A stretch of DNA of 5,235 bases from GCA-965745 sp046704525 (GCA_046704525.1 JBJKRS010000150.1:1-5235), one strand, 5' to 3'; shown: positions 1-5,106, numbered from the stretch's first letter. Notes: generated by a model from the letters alone, not told the origin. Program-made: numbers and translations.

Positions 1-844
1 CCTCAGGCAGGGTTACCCCTATTGATGCCTGAGCGGAAGTGACGACCCTTGTGACATTGGTAACCGTTACCAGGGATTCATGCGCCCTCGATGATATCTC
101 CTGCCACCTCACCTCCATCATCTTCAATATGTCATTGAAAGCAGGGCACCCTATGCTGCTCTTTATTGTGTACCATCTCCATGGTTCATCTGTTATGGCC
201 TTCAGGTGTTGCATAACAATGCCGGGACAATCCTGAGCGTTAGCGAGCTGGAACGGGATGTTGAGTTCGAGGTACATCTGCTTTTCACTGCTGTTCAGGA
301 ACCTCATGTGGTCAACGTAATAATCCGCCTCGCCAAGGAAATTCACCTTGAACTCACCTATGTCCCTGGATGCTTCCAGTAGAAGATCAGAAACCTGTGA
401 AATGTCTGAGTCAGAAAACCTGAATGACATTGAGAACTCCCCGTTGTCCAGAGAAATGAAGTCCGATACCACAGAGGGTACCTTAACCAGCCTCTTGATA
501 TGTCCAGATATGACGGAGCCTGATACGTCGACTACCAGCGTCTTGGTTTTCCTCTTTGCATCTCCGCCGAACTGCGATATGAGGTACTCCGTCTCCTTGA
601 GAGTTGCTGCGCTCTCCGGAATCCTGAATACAAGGAGTGATTTGTCCCCGTCCAGGACCAGGCTTGAGAAGAGCTTCAGGCCGAACGTCTCGGAAAACTT
701 CGAGACCGGGTTTTTCGGGTTCCTGAAGGTGACAACGCCCTTTCTGTTCAGTACGTATGGAATTTCATTAATCATCATCCTGTTGGTGCTCATACTGCTA
801 CTTCCCTGATGCCTTATCAGCATTGCGCGCACGAGATTTGCCAT
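1..844 (-). CDS. Hypothetical protein of unknown family, 3' end cut off by the window edge
   Basis: The minus strand is open for 281 codons from an ATG at 844 to the first base of the window, with no stop, so the C-terminus is missing. I do not recognise the family. The product reads as a soluble alpha/beta protein with no signal peptide or membrane helix. A middle stretch with strand-helix-strand character (GEFSMSFRFSDSD, then SDLLLEASRDIGEFKVNFLG, about residues 124-160) is followed by a more helical Trp- and Met-containing part (DEPWRWYTIKSS; LKMMEVRWQEISSRAHESL). Such a layout would suit a regulatory or ligand-binding protein, but I see no DNA-binding or catalytic motif, so this is only a guess. 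Start choice is open: ATG 844 (MANLVRAM) has a weak GGGGA upstream, whereas ATG 793 (MSTNRMMINEIPYVL) has GGGAAG about 9 bases upstream. Arginine is mainly AGG/AGA. Real coding is supported by length and codon use; the long plus-strand frame at 348-809 is its antisense shadow. Confidence 0.85.
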   Translation of the reverse strand, partial: MANLVRAMLIRHQGSSSMSTNRMMINEIPYVLNRKGVVTFRNPKNPVSKFSETFGLKLFSSLVLDGDKSLLVFRIPESAATLKETEYLISQFGGDAKRKTKTLVVDVSGSVISGHIKRLVKVPSVVSDFISLDNGEFSMSFRFSDSDISQVSDLLLEASRDIGEFKVNFLGEADYYVDHMRFLNSSEKQMYLELNIPFQLANAQDCPGIVMQHLKAITDEPWRWYTIKSSIGCPAFNDILKMMEVRWQEISSRAHESLVTVTNVTRVVTSAQASIGVTLPE

Positions 845-916
845 TCTCTTTCCCCAATGCTGCGGGCATCATTCATGTCGTGTTGAAACTGTAAATTTGA
901 ACCGACCACAATTTAT

Positions 917-934
917 GGACTGTATATATTAATT
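917..934 (-). promoter_or_regulatory. Probable TATA-box promoter of the left-edge gene
   Basis: Read on the minus strand, the sequence AATATATACA (930 to 921) sits in an AT-rich block and resembles an archaeal TATA box. Transcription would start near 899, giving a leader of about 55 bases before ATG 844. Alternative, weaker AT-rich boxes lie at about 910-918 and 889-899, so the exact start is uncertain. Confidence 0.4.
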
Positions 935-1033
935 AATTGCGCCTCAAATGTGAAGCAGATTTGGTTCCTATTTCCCCGCAACATAGTATTCTAATGGGTT
1001 GATGGGAACTTATGAAAATTCTCCTGCATCTTG

Positions 1034-1603
1034 TCAATGCACCGCCACCTGATCGTGCCTGAAGCAGTCCAGAGTGTGGTCGTTGATAAGCCCGACTGCC
1101 TGCATGTAGGAATAGCATATAGTTGAGCCAACAAACTTGAATCCTCTCTTCTTCAGGTCCCTGCTCAGACTGTCTGAAAGATCAGTTCTTGCAGGAACCT
1201 CCTCCACAGTCTTTCGCCTGAAGTCTATCTGCCTGCCATTGACGAAGCCCCAGAGGTAAGAGCCAAAGCTTCCAAACTCTTCGGCCACGGCAAGAAACAG
1301 CTTTGCATTTGTCACTGATGCGCTAATTTTGAGTCGGTTTCGTATGATCCCCTCATCTGATAACAAGGACGCGACCTTGCTCTCATCGTATTCAGAGACC
1401 TTGGCTGGAACGAAATTGTCGTATGCCCTGCGATAACTCTCCCTCTTATGTAGGATCGTTCTCCAGCTCAGCCCTGCCTGCGCGCCTTCAAGCAGCAGGA
1501 ACTCGAAAAGCTTATCCTCATCATGAGAAGGGACGCCCCATTCCCTGTCGTGATATTCAATGTAGAGTGTGTCGTCCACTGGTACCCATTTGCACCTTTC
1601 CAT
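1034..1603 (-). CDS. tag: DNA-3-methyladenine glycosylase I (Tag)
   Basis: This 189-residue protein matches the Tag family (COG2818) end to end. Tag excises 3-methyladenine from alkylated DNA and starts base excision repair in the cytoplasm. The family hallmarks are all visible. The N-terminus MERCKWVP and later YHDREWGVP give Cys4 and His18; near the C-terminus NDHTLDC gives His176 and Cys180. Together these correspond to the zinc-binding residues of the E. coli enzyme. The segment LLLEGAQAGLSW carries Glu39 and Trp47, matching the active-site Glu and Trp, and KKRGFKFVGSTICYSYMQA is the near-invariant C-terminal signature. Length equals the usual 185-195 residues, so the enzyme is complete and probably active. 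ATG 1603 is fixed by the conserved MERC start. No Shine-Dalgarno is seen; a weak AT-rich box (TTCTTAATT) about 28 bases upstream would fit a leaderless transcript. Tag is mainly bacterial, so ancient transfer is possible, but arginine codons are mostly AGG/AGA like the neighbours. Confidence 0.97.
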   Translation of the reverse strand: MERCKWVPVDDTLYIEYHDREWGVPSHDEDKLFEFLLLEGAQAGLSWRTILHKRESYRRAYDNFVPAKVSEYDESKVASLLSDEGIIRNRLKISASVTNAKLFLAVAEEFGSFGSYLWGFVNGRQIDFRRKTVEEVPARTDLSDSLSRDLKKRGFKFVGSTICYSYMQAVGLINDHTLDCFRHDQVAVH

Positions 1604-1681
1604 TCAATCAGTAATCTGATGATGGGAATTAAGAAATGTGCTCTATCAAAGGACGAAAATATTGGTCAGGTCCTCGAATTA

Positions 1682-1963
1682 TTAGGATTTGTTCAGAGCC
1701 TTCCCGCTCCCGGAACCTTTTCTGATTCCAGAGACAGCAATGCCTATGCCTATGGCAGTTATCACGATTCCAGCTACAAGCAGATAGCCGGAGACACCAT
1801 AAGATGACGGTGATGGCCCGTACGCTGATGCGGCGACAAATCCGCCGCTTATAGCCATGCTCACTGCTGCATAATAGGCTCCAAAGTAAGCCCAAATTAT
1901 AACGCCAACAATGATCACGCCTATGCCTGTATTCCTCGTTTTCATGTCCATTGATTTTCTCAT
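1682..1963 (-). CDS. Small two-helix membrane protein, unknown function
   Basis: This frame encodes about 93 residues with a basic N-terminus (MRKSMDMKTRN), a first hydrophobic helix (GIGVIIVGVIIWAYFGAYYA, about residues 13-33), a Gly/Ala/Ser-rich stretch continuing to a loop YGPSPSSYG, a second helix (YLLVAGIVITAIGIGIAVSG, about 60-79) and a basic, Gly/Ser-rich tail (IRKGSGSGKALNKS). This predicts a small integral membrane protein with both ends probably cytoplasmic. I recognise no family. Possible starts are GTG 1966, ATG 1963, ATG 1951 and ATG 1945; I chose ATG 1963 because a TATA-like ATTTATTTG lies about 35 bases upstream, implying a leader of about 10 bases. It ends about 80 bases upstream of tag in the same direction and could be weakly cotranscribed with it. 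A longer minus-strand frame over 1629-2156 is rejected as a shadow. Confidence 0.72.
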   Translation of the reverse strand: MRKSMDMKTRNTGIGVIIVGVIIWAYFGAYYAAVSMAISGGFVAASAYGPSPSSYGVSGYLLVAGIVITAIGIGIAVSGIRKGSGSGKALNKS

Positions 1964-1996
1964 CACAAAATACTATTAGTAGCTTATGGGCTGCAA

Positions 1997-2004
1997 ATAA
2001 ATGT
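1997..2004 (-). promoter_or_regulatory. TATA-like box for the two-helix membrane protein gene
   Basis: The minus strand reads TTTATTTG here, centred about 37 bases before ATG 1963, which would place the transcription start near 1974. The same AT block read on the plus strand (AAATAAAT) lies about 30 bases before an ATG at 2030 that opens the decayed region, so it may once have served both directions. Confidence 0.4.
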
Positions 2005-2029
2005 TTGGCCAAAAAACGGAAATTCTGAA

Positions 2030-2552
2030 ATGAGCTTAAATGAAAGCCTCTTTGAATGCAAGACACCGGAGATTTGCGAGAAGAGATTATCAGAACAGTG
2101 GATGACACGTGTATAAGAACAGGAACACAGATGCAACCCCTGGAGAAGCCATTCAACTTCCCGGAATCATGCTATGCAGATTATGGTCAAAGATGCGGTT
2201 GTCAGTAAAGCAGCCAGGACAGATTTTGGGTTTCTTGAAGAAACGTCAGGGTTGCTCCTGAGCAGCACCCTGGATTATGGGAAAGAAAGGGAACAAGTAA
2301 ACTAGTTGCAGAATTGCGAATCCCCTGGCCGGATGGAGTATAGAGTGCAGGCATTGCCATGATGCGGAAGATGGATTGGAATCATACAGGTTACCTGGCA
2401 GAGATTGCAGATGGACCAATTCCAAAGGTACGCAGCAGGATCACCAATCCTGGACGAATTAGAGGCAATGGCAAGAGCGGGGTTTCAAGCCCATCATCGT
2501 TGAGATTCAGCCTGAAAACAGAAAGTGCATGGACCTATACCTCAAGAGATGA
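2030..2552 (+). pseudogene. Probable decayed coding region, family not recognised
   Basis: The 690 bases between the two-helix protein and the zinc-ribbon gene contain no convincing intact gene. The plus strand is nevertheless purine-rich like coding strands elsewhere here, and gives protein-like pieces in changing frames. They are 2030-2116 (MSLNESLFECKTPEICEKRL...), 2056-2208 (EEIIRTVDDTCIRTGTQMQP...), 2174-2305 (AARTDFGFLEETSGLLLSST...), a frame opening at 2359 (MDWNHTGYLAEIADGPIPK), 2363-2503 (...ILDELEAMARAGF) and 2463-2552 (GFKPIIVEIQPENRKCMDLY, then LKR and stop). The last two join cleanly if one G is removed from the run at 2479-2482. I read this as a gene, or two, broken by frameshifts and stops; a programmed shift or sequencing error is also possible. 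The 90-codon frame 2359-2631 could be called a gene, but its C-terminal half is low-quality Arg/Ser/Thr-rich sequence. Confidence 0.35.
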
Positions 2553-2654
2553 ACGAGATTGTGTGGTTAAGACTAAAGTTACGATAAAAACAACCCGCAG
2601 GCTTGGGGGGCCACCGGCGGTATTCTTCTAACTTGACAACAATTGACTTGCTGA

Positions 2655-2864
2655 TTATGAGCCGTTTTCATGTTCACCCCTTATGCCACGTTCTGATATG
2701 CGATACCTTGAACGTTTTCCGCAGCTGGGGCATGCCACTGAAAACATATTTGGCCCATAGAATGCTACTCCAGGCAAGTTTGGCCTGTCAAAGTCCCTTG
2801 CATAATAGTTGTAGTTCAGATGGAACTCCTTTGAGCACTTGGGGCACTTAAGGTTGTACCACAT
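2655..2864 (-). CDS. Small zinc-ribbon protein, unknown function
   Basis: This frame encodes 69 residues from ATG 2864 (73 if the in-frame TTG at 2876 is used). Two CPxC knuckles are present: LKCPKC (Cys7, Cys10) and VACPSCGK (Cys45, Cys48). They form a four-cysteine zinc-ribbon site separated by a 34-residue insert rich in Tyr, Asn and Pro (FHLNYNYYARDFDRPNLPG). The tail RSRYRISERGIRGEHENGS is charged and basic. Such mini-ribbons commonly bind nucleic acid or act as protein adaptors, but the partner here is unknown. The arrangement resembles the N-terminal ribbon of CpXC-like proteins, though I do not assign it. ATG 2864 is preferred: a TATA-like TGTAATAAG is centred about 24 bases upstream, fitting a leaderless message. 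AAGGA lies directly against the TTG and is badly spaced for it. The gene stands alone, with decayed sequence downstream and a 6-bp dyad upstream. Confidence 0.72.
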   Translation of the reverse strand: MWYNLKCPKCSKEFHLNYNYYARDFDRPNLPGVAFYGPNMFSVACPSCGKRSRYRISERGIRGEHENGS

Positions 2865-2906
2865 TTCATATCGCAATCCTTTGCCCTTATTACACCAAGG
2901 AAATAG

Positions 2907-2925
2907 ATAACGTTTCGCGCGTTAT
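2907..2925. promoter_or_regulatory. Perfect inverted repeat upstream of the zinc-ribbon gene (operator candidate)
   Basis: ATAACG and CGTTAT are perfect 6-base arms around the 7-base spacer TTTCGCG, a 19-bp dyad. It lies 43 bases upstream of ATG 2864 on the minus strand, just upstream of the probable TATA region. That position suits a dimeric repressor or activator site. It could also form a short hairpin in a longer transcript. No second copy is seen in the window. Confidence 0.3.
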
Positions 2926-3070
2926 TCAAAGTTAAGTTCGGGTAGTATTTTCGGGATTCTGTTATGAATCTGCTGTAGTGTATTTTTTAGACTATGCCTG
3001 AAAAATTCGTTCAATTAAGATTACAGCTACACACCGGAAAGAGTGGGCTTTGGACTTCAATATAGCAGTG

Positions 3071-3078
3071 TTTATAAA
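3071..3078 (+). promoter_or_regulatory. Strong TATA box of the VOC gene
   Basis: TTTATAAA is a consensus archaeal TATA box, preceded by purine-rich AGCAGTG in the BRE position. Its centre is about 24.5 bases before ATG 3099 and only 15.5 before ATG 3090. A transcript starting near 3099 would be leaderless, so this box argues for the second ATG as the true start. Confidence 0.7.
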
Positions 3079-3098
3079 TCATAGAAATAATGGCATCC

Positions 3099-3479
3099 AT
3101 GGACAAAGTTCAGCACTTTGAGATTCCGGCTGAAGACATTGAAAGGGCCAAGAGATTCTACGGGGAAGTATTTGGTTGGAAGCTGCAGGATGTTCCCGGC
3201 ATGGAATATGTTATGGCGGACACTGTGGAAACAGACGAGAACAGGCAGCCCATGGGGGGTACCAATGGAGGACTGATAAAAAAGAACTCAATTCATGCAA
3301 GAATGACTTCGGTAACTGTTACAGTAGATGACATAGATTCCACTGTCAGGGAAGTTGTCAAGAGAGGAGGAAAGCTGCTGAAGGAGAAGCAGAAATTCCT
3401 GGAAATTGGCATTGTTGCTTACGTCGAGGACACTGAGGGGAACGTGCTCGGACTCTGGCAAAGCCAAAGGCGGACCTGA
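3099..3479 (+). CDS. VOC family (glyoxalase/bleomycin-resistance-like) protein, COG3324 type
   Basis: The 126-residue product has the two beta-alpha-beta-beta-beta modules of the vicinal oxygen chelate fold. Module one begins KVQHFEIPAEDIERAKRFYG, continuing EVFGWKL, with a GGTNGGLI strand near residues 53-60. Module two begins SVTVTVDDIDSTVREVVKRG and ends with AYVEDTEGNVLGLWQ, the DPEGN-x-x-GLWQ ending typical of COG3324 proteins, annotated as related to lactoylglutathione lyase. His6 sits at the usual first metal-ligand position, but the last ligand is Gln rather than Glu, so metal binding and catalysis are uncertain and no substrate can be named. Length is normal for the family and the protein is cytoplasmic. 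ATG 3099 is chosen over ATG 3090 (which would add MAS) because of the spacing to TTTATAAA. It is a single-gene unit converging on the DUF998-type gene. Confidence 0.93.
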   Translation: MDKVQHFEIPAEDIERAKRFYGEVFGWKLQDVPGMEYVMADTVETDENRQPMGGTNGGLIKKNSIHARMTSVTVTVDDIDSTVREVVKRGGKLLKEKQKFLEIGIVAYVEDTEGNVLGLWQSQRRT

Positions 3480-3502
3480 TTCCTGACAGCCGCGAGATAT
3501 CG

Positions 3503-3530
3503 TGTCTGCCCGCCCTTAAAAGTGCGGACA
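3503..3530. terminator. Hairpin between convergent VOC and DUF998-type genes
   Basis: TGTCTGC (3503-3509) pairs with GCGGACA (3524-3530) over 7 bases with one G-U pair and a 14-base loop. It lies in the 80-base gap between two facing stop codons, so it could serve either strand. There is no strong T-run, so termination is only inferred from position. Confidence 0.3.
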
Positions 3531-3559
3531 ATGCAGAGATCACGCATCCGCTTCAGTTG

Positions 3560-4114
3560 CTATTTCTGGTTCATCAGGTGTCCCGAAAGAGCAAGGGCCC
3601 AGAAGAGTGTCGGGTATACGATCATACGCTCCATCCCTCCAGACCCAAGCCCGTATAACATTCCGGTGGCGTATAGGTATATTGAGACCAGGACCAGGAC
3701 TCCCACGATGGGTGAGAAGATCCGCAGTGGAGTGCCCTTATGCGCCGTAAAGAGCAAGGCAGTAATGCCGCCAAATACAAAAGCGAGGAAGGCAAAGTCA
3801 GAATGCAGCGGGTAGCTTATGAGATACGGGAATGTCCCAACTCCGATTGCCCCAATGCCAACCAGTATAAGTGAGCCCTGCCATGCCTCCTTCTTCTTGC
3901 CAGTTAGCAGGATGATTCCTGCAATAACCACCAAGGCCCCCATAAGCAGGATAGAGTAGTAGAAGATGGATCCATGGGCTCCAATGCCAAGACTGCTTAT
4001 TGAATCGGAGCTGAGGGAATAGGTGGGTCTGAGTGCTTCGCCCACCAGTAGGGCCATTGAGAACAGGAAGACCCCTACGAAGAGCAGAATCCCTGCATTT
4101 CTTTGATTATTCAT
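3560..4114 (-). CDS. DUF998-type six-helix membrane protein
   Basis: The 184-residue product is an integral membrane protein with six predicted helices, at about residues 8-27, 50-70, 80-99, 107-124, 132-152 and 163-181. After helix one comes ALRPTYSLSSDSISSLGIG, the characteristic loop of DUF998 proteins (usually a variant of YS..S..IS.LG). YPLHSDFAF before helix four and GGMERMIVYPTLFWALALSG at the end also fit the family. DUF998 members are found in many archaea and bacteria and their biochemical role is not established; I add no function. Length is complete for the family. ATG 4114 is preceded by CTTTATATTC about 20 bases upstream and no Shine-Dalgarno, so the message is probably leaderless or nearly so. 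It lies 123 bases downstream of another membrane-protein gene in the same direction but has its own promoter. Confidence 0.9.
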   Translation of the reverse strand: MNNQRNAGILLFVGVFLFSMALLVGEALRPTYSLSSDSISSLGIGAHGSIFYYSILLMGALVVIAGIILLTGKKKEAWQGSLILVGIGAIGVGTFPYLISYPLHSDFAFLAFVFGGITALLFTAHKGTPLRIFSPIVGVLVLVSIYLYATGMLYGLGSGGMERMIVYPTLFWALALSGHLMNQK

Positions 4115-4130
4115 TATAAAAATGTTGAGA

Positions 4131-4137
4131 ATATAAA
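4131..4137 (-). promoter_or_regulatory. TATA box of the DUF998-type gene
   Basis: The minus strand reads TTTATAT, centred about 20 bases before ATG 4114. This is close to a consensus archaeal TATA box; the short spacing implies a leaderless or near-leaderless transcript, or a start slightly off the usual distance. Confidence 0.55.
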
Positions 4138-4206
4138 GGAATATAGATTTTTGCGCGGCAGAAAGTTCTGGCGCCTTGAAATGGACTGAATTGGAAACGC
4201 GGCCTT

Positions 4207-4237
4207 GCCTTCAGTCGAATTTGGTATCCCTGAAGGC
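4207..4237 (-). terminator. Perfect 8-bp hairpin abutting the stop codon of the four-helix protein gene
   Basis: GCCTTCAG (4207-4214) and CTGAAGGC (4230-4237) are perfect inverted arms with a 15-base loop. On the minus strand the hairpin begins at the base immediately after the TGA at 4240-4238. Position suggests a 3'-end or stability element. No long T-run follows it on the minus strand, so it is not a standard archaeal T-tract terminator. Confidence 0.4.
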
Positions 4238-4594
4238 TCATCCTTTCTGGTAACTGGGCTTCCATGCAATCCCGAGGATGCCTCCAATGAGACCGAGCAG
4301 GAACCCTATGAACAAGCCCCCAAGTGCACCAAACCAGCTCACTATAGAAAACACCAGCACTATTATGCCCCACAATGTGTGTTGCTCAGGATTCCTGTAC
4401 ATCATGACAGAACCGAGGATGACTATTATCCCCCAGACCAGGCCGAATATTCCCAGAATTCCTCCAACTCCAGCCACAAATATCGTCAGCGTGAAGCCGA
4501 TTATTCCAAGCAATATCCCAACCATCAGGATAAAAATCCCACCAATCAGCGAAAGTACGAAAGCTGCTGTTGGTCTATCTGCAGACTGTGCCAT
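4238..4594 (-). CDS. Small four-helix membrane protein, unknown function
   Basis: The 118-residue product starts MAQSADRPTAAFVLSLIGGI, a beginning common among small archaeal membrane proteins that share an (S)LIGGIF motif. Four hydrophobic helices are predicted at about residues 10-32, 37-63, 73-89 and 91-110. The short loop MYRNPEQHTLWG lies between helices two and three, and the end is AWKPSYQKG. Gly and Ile dominate and many GG(I/L) pairs suggest tight helix packing. Similar proteins are annotated only as membrane proteins of DUF6114/DUF4064-like type; I do not assert either name. ATG 4594 fits well: a TTAAATA box is centred about 24 bases upstream, with no Shine-Dalgarno, as for a leaderless message. 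Downstream lies an 8-bp hairpin, then the promoter of the DUF998-type gene, so the two membrane proteins are probably separate transcription units. Confidence 0.85.
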   Translation of the reverse strand: MAQSADRPTAAFVLSLIGGIFILMVGILLGIIGFTLTIFVAGVGGILGIFGLVWGIIVILGSVMMYRNPEQHTLWGIIVLVFSIVSWFGALGGLFIGFLLGLIGGILGIAWKPSYQKG

Positions 4595-4610
4595 TGCGTC
4601 GCATCAAAAG

Positions 4611-4636
4611 ATTATATTTAATGATTTTTATAATTG
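4611..4636. promoter_or_regulatory. Divergent promoter region with TATA-like boxes on both strands
   Basis: On the minus strand TTAAATATAAT (about 4621 to 4611) is spaced for leaderless transcription of the four-helix protein gene from ATG 4594. On the plus strand TTTATAA (4627-4633) faces the small reading frame at 4696 and would start transcription near 4657, leaving a leader of about 40 bases. The two boxes almost touch, so the promoters may compete. Confidence 0.45.
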
Positions 4637-4695
4637 AATTAAGAAAACTAAAATGGCATACAAGTGGTAATTTGACATATTCCACAGACTAAATC

Positions 4696-4857
4696 ATGCC
4701 TTTTATTTTTCGAAAGGCACCAATAATCTCTGTTATTGAGACTGTTGTCGAAAGACTGACAGTCAACAAAAAGATCAATTTTTTGGCATCCATTGAGTAT
4801 TTAGGCCATTCTCAATATTTGAATTTACCCCCAAGATTTGGTGAAATATTTAATTAA
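4696..4857 (+). CDS. Possible small protein of 53 residues
   Basis: A short frame begins MPFIFRKAPIISVIETVVER and runs through LTVNKKINFLASIEYLGHSQ to YLNLPPRFGEIFN. Composition is protein-like, with a mixed amphipathic first half and a Tyr/Leu/Pro-containing second half, and no cysteines. I recognise no family. Evidence for coding is limited to length, composition and position: a plus-strand TATA-like box lies at 4627-4633, and the stop falls 2 bases before the TTG of the next frame, so the two may be a pair. Against it, the DNA is AT-rich and contains three perfect 6-bp inverted repeats, so it may instead encode an RNA or be intergenic. Confidence 0.4.
   Translation: MPFIFRKAPIISVIETVVERLTVNKKINFLASIEYLGHSQYLNLPPRFGEIFN
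4847..4854 (+). promoter_or_regulatory. TATA-like box for the single-helix membrane protein
   Basis: TATTTAAT is centred about 27.5 bases before a GTG at 4878, the expected distance for a leaderless archaeal transcript, and only about 10 bases before the upstream TTG at 4860. It therefore favours GTG 4878 as the start. It overlaps the end of the 53-residue frame. Confidence 0.45.
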
Positions 4858-4877
4858 GTTTGGCAAATAAACGATAC

Positions 4878-5099
4878 GTGCATTGGAAGTACAGGAACAG
4901 GAAGTTTGTTGCAGCAATTCTGTTGTTTGCTGTTGCATTCATATTCTTGGTCCCGGTAGTCCCAGAATCAATTATTATAGCTGTTGGACATCCAATTCAC
5001 TTTTATTCATCTATTAGTTCCTTATTTTCACCATTTGGCACAAGCCTCACGGGGTCACATTATGCTTTCAGTCCCAATCCATACGGGTCTATCCCTTAA
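4878..5099 (+). CDS. Small single-helix membrane protein, unknown function
   Basis: From GTG 4878 this frame encodes 73 residues; starting at TTG 4860 it adds LANKRY. The N-terminus HWKYRNRK is strongly basic and is followed by one long hydrophobic helix (FVAAILLFAVAFIFLVPVVP, about residues 10-29, extending through SIIIAV). The rest is a Ser/Phe/Gly/Pro-rich tail of about 37 residues (HFYSSISSLFSPFG; SPNPYGSIP) with no charged residues. By the positive-inside rule the basic end is cytoplasmic and the tail outside; alternatively the helix is an uncleaved or cleaved secretion signal. No family is recognised. No ATG start exists, but the spacing to TATTTAAT supports GTG. It could be a truncated remnant of a larger exported protein, as no continuing frame is seen after the stop. 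Confidence 0.55.
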   Translation: MHWKYRNRKFVAAILLFAVAFIFLVPVVPESIIIAVGHPIHFYSSISSLFSPFGTSLTGSHYAFSPNPYGSIP

Positions 5100-5106
5100 T
5101 CCCATC

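Noticed and set aside
348..809. A 153-codon plus-strand frame
   Set aside because: It is antisense to the longer, better-composed 281-codon minus-strand frame; its Ser/Leu/Thr-rich, repetitive product is typical of a shadow.
817..876. A 19-residue minus-strand upstream frame (MNDARSIGEREWQISCAQC) overlapping the start of the left-edge gene
   Set aside because: It could be a leader peptide, but nothing beyond its ATG supports translation, and the promoter position is uncertain.
1650..1674. Inverted repeat AGGAC/GTCCT with a 15-base loop downstream of the two-helix protein gene
   Set aside because: Five pairs with a long loop is within chance expectation; too weak to call a terminator.
1629..2156. 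A 175-codon minus-strand frame
   Set aside because: It overlaps the two-helix membrane protein in another frame and yields a Cys/His/Arg-rich, non-protein-like product.
2359..2631. A 90-codon plus-strand frame as an intact gene
   Set aside because: Only the first 20 or so residues look protein-like, the remainder is Arg/Ser/Thr-rich, there is no well-spaced TATA box, and neighbouring frames carry better continuations, so it is treated as part of a decayed region.
2030..2640. Insertion sequence or transposase remnant
   Set aside because: I looked for DDE, HUH or OrfB-like motifs, terminal inverted repeats and target duplications and could not see any, so no mobile element is claimed.
2877..3070. 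tRNA or other RNA gene in the spacer before the VOC gene
   Set aside because: No T-arm-like GTTCRA sequence with pairing arms or cloverleaf pattern was found; GTTCGGG near 2936 lacks the pairing partners.
4205..4637. Two long plus-strand frames across the four-helix membrane protein gene
   Set aside because: Both are antisense to a clear membrane protein; their His/Tyr/Pro- or Pro/Ile-rich products are shadows of the hydrophobic codons.
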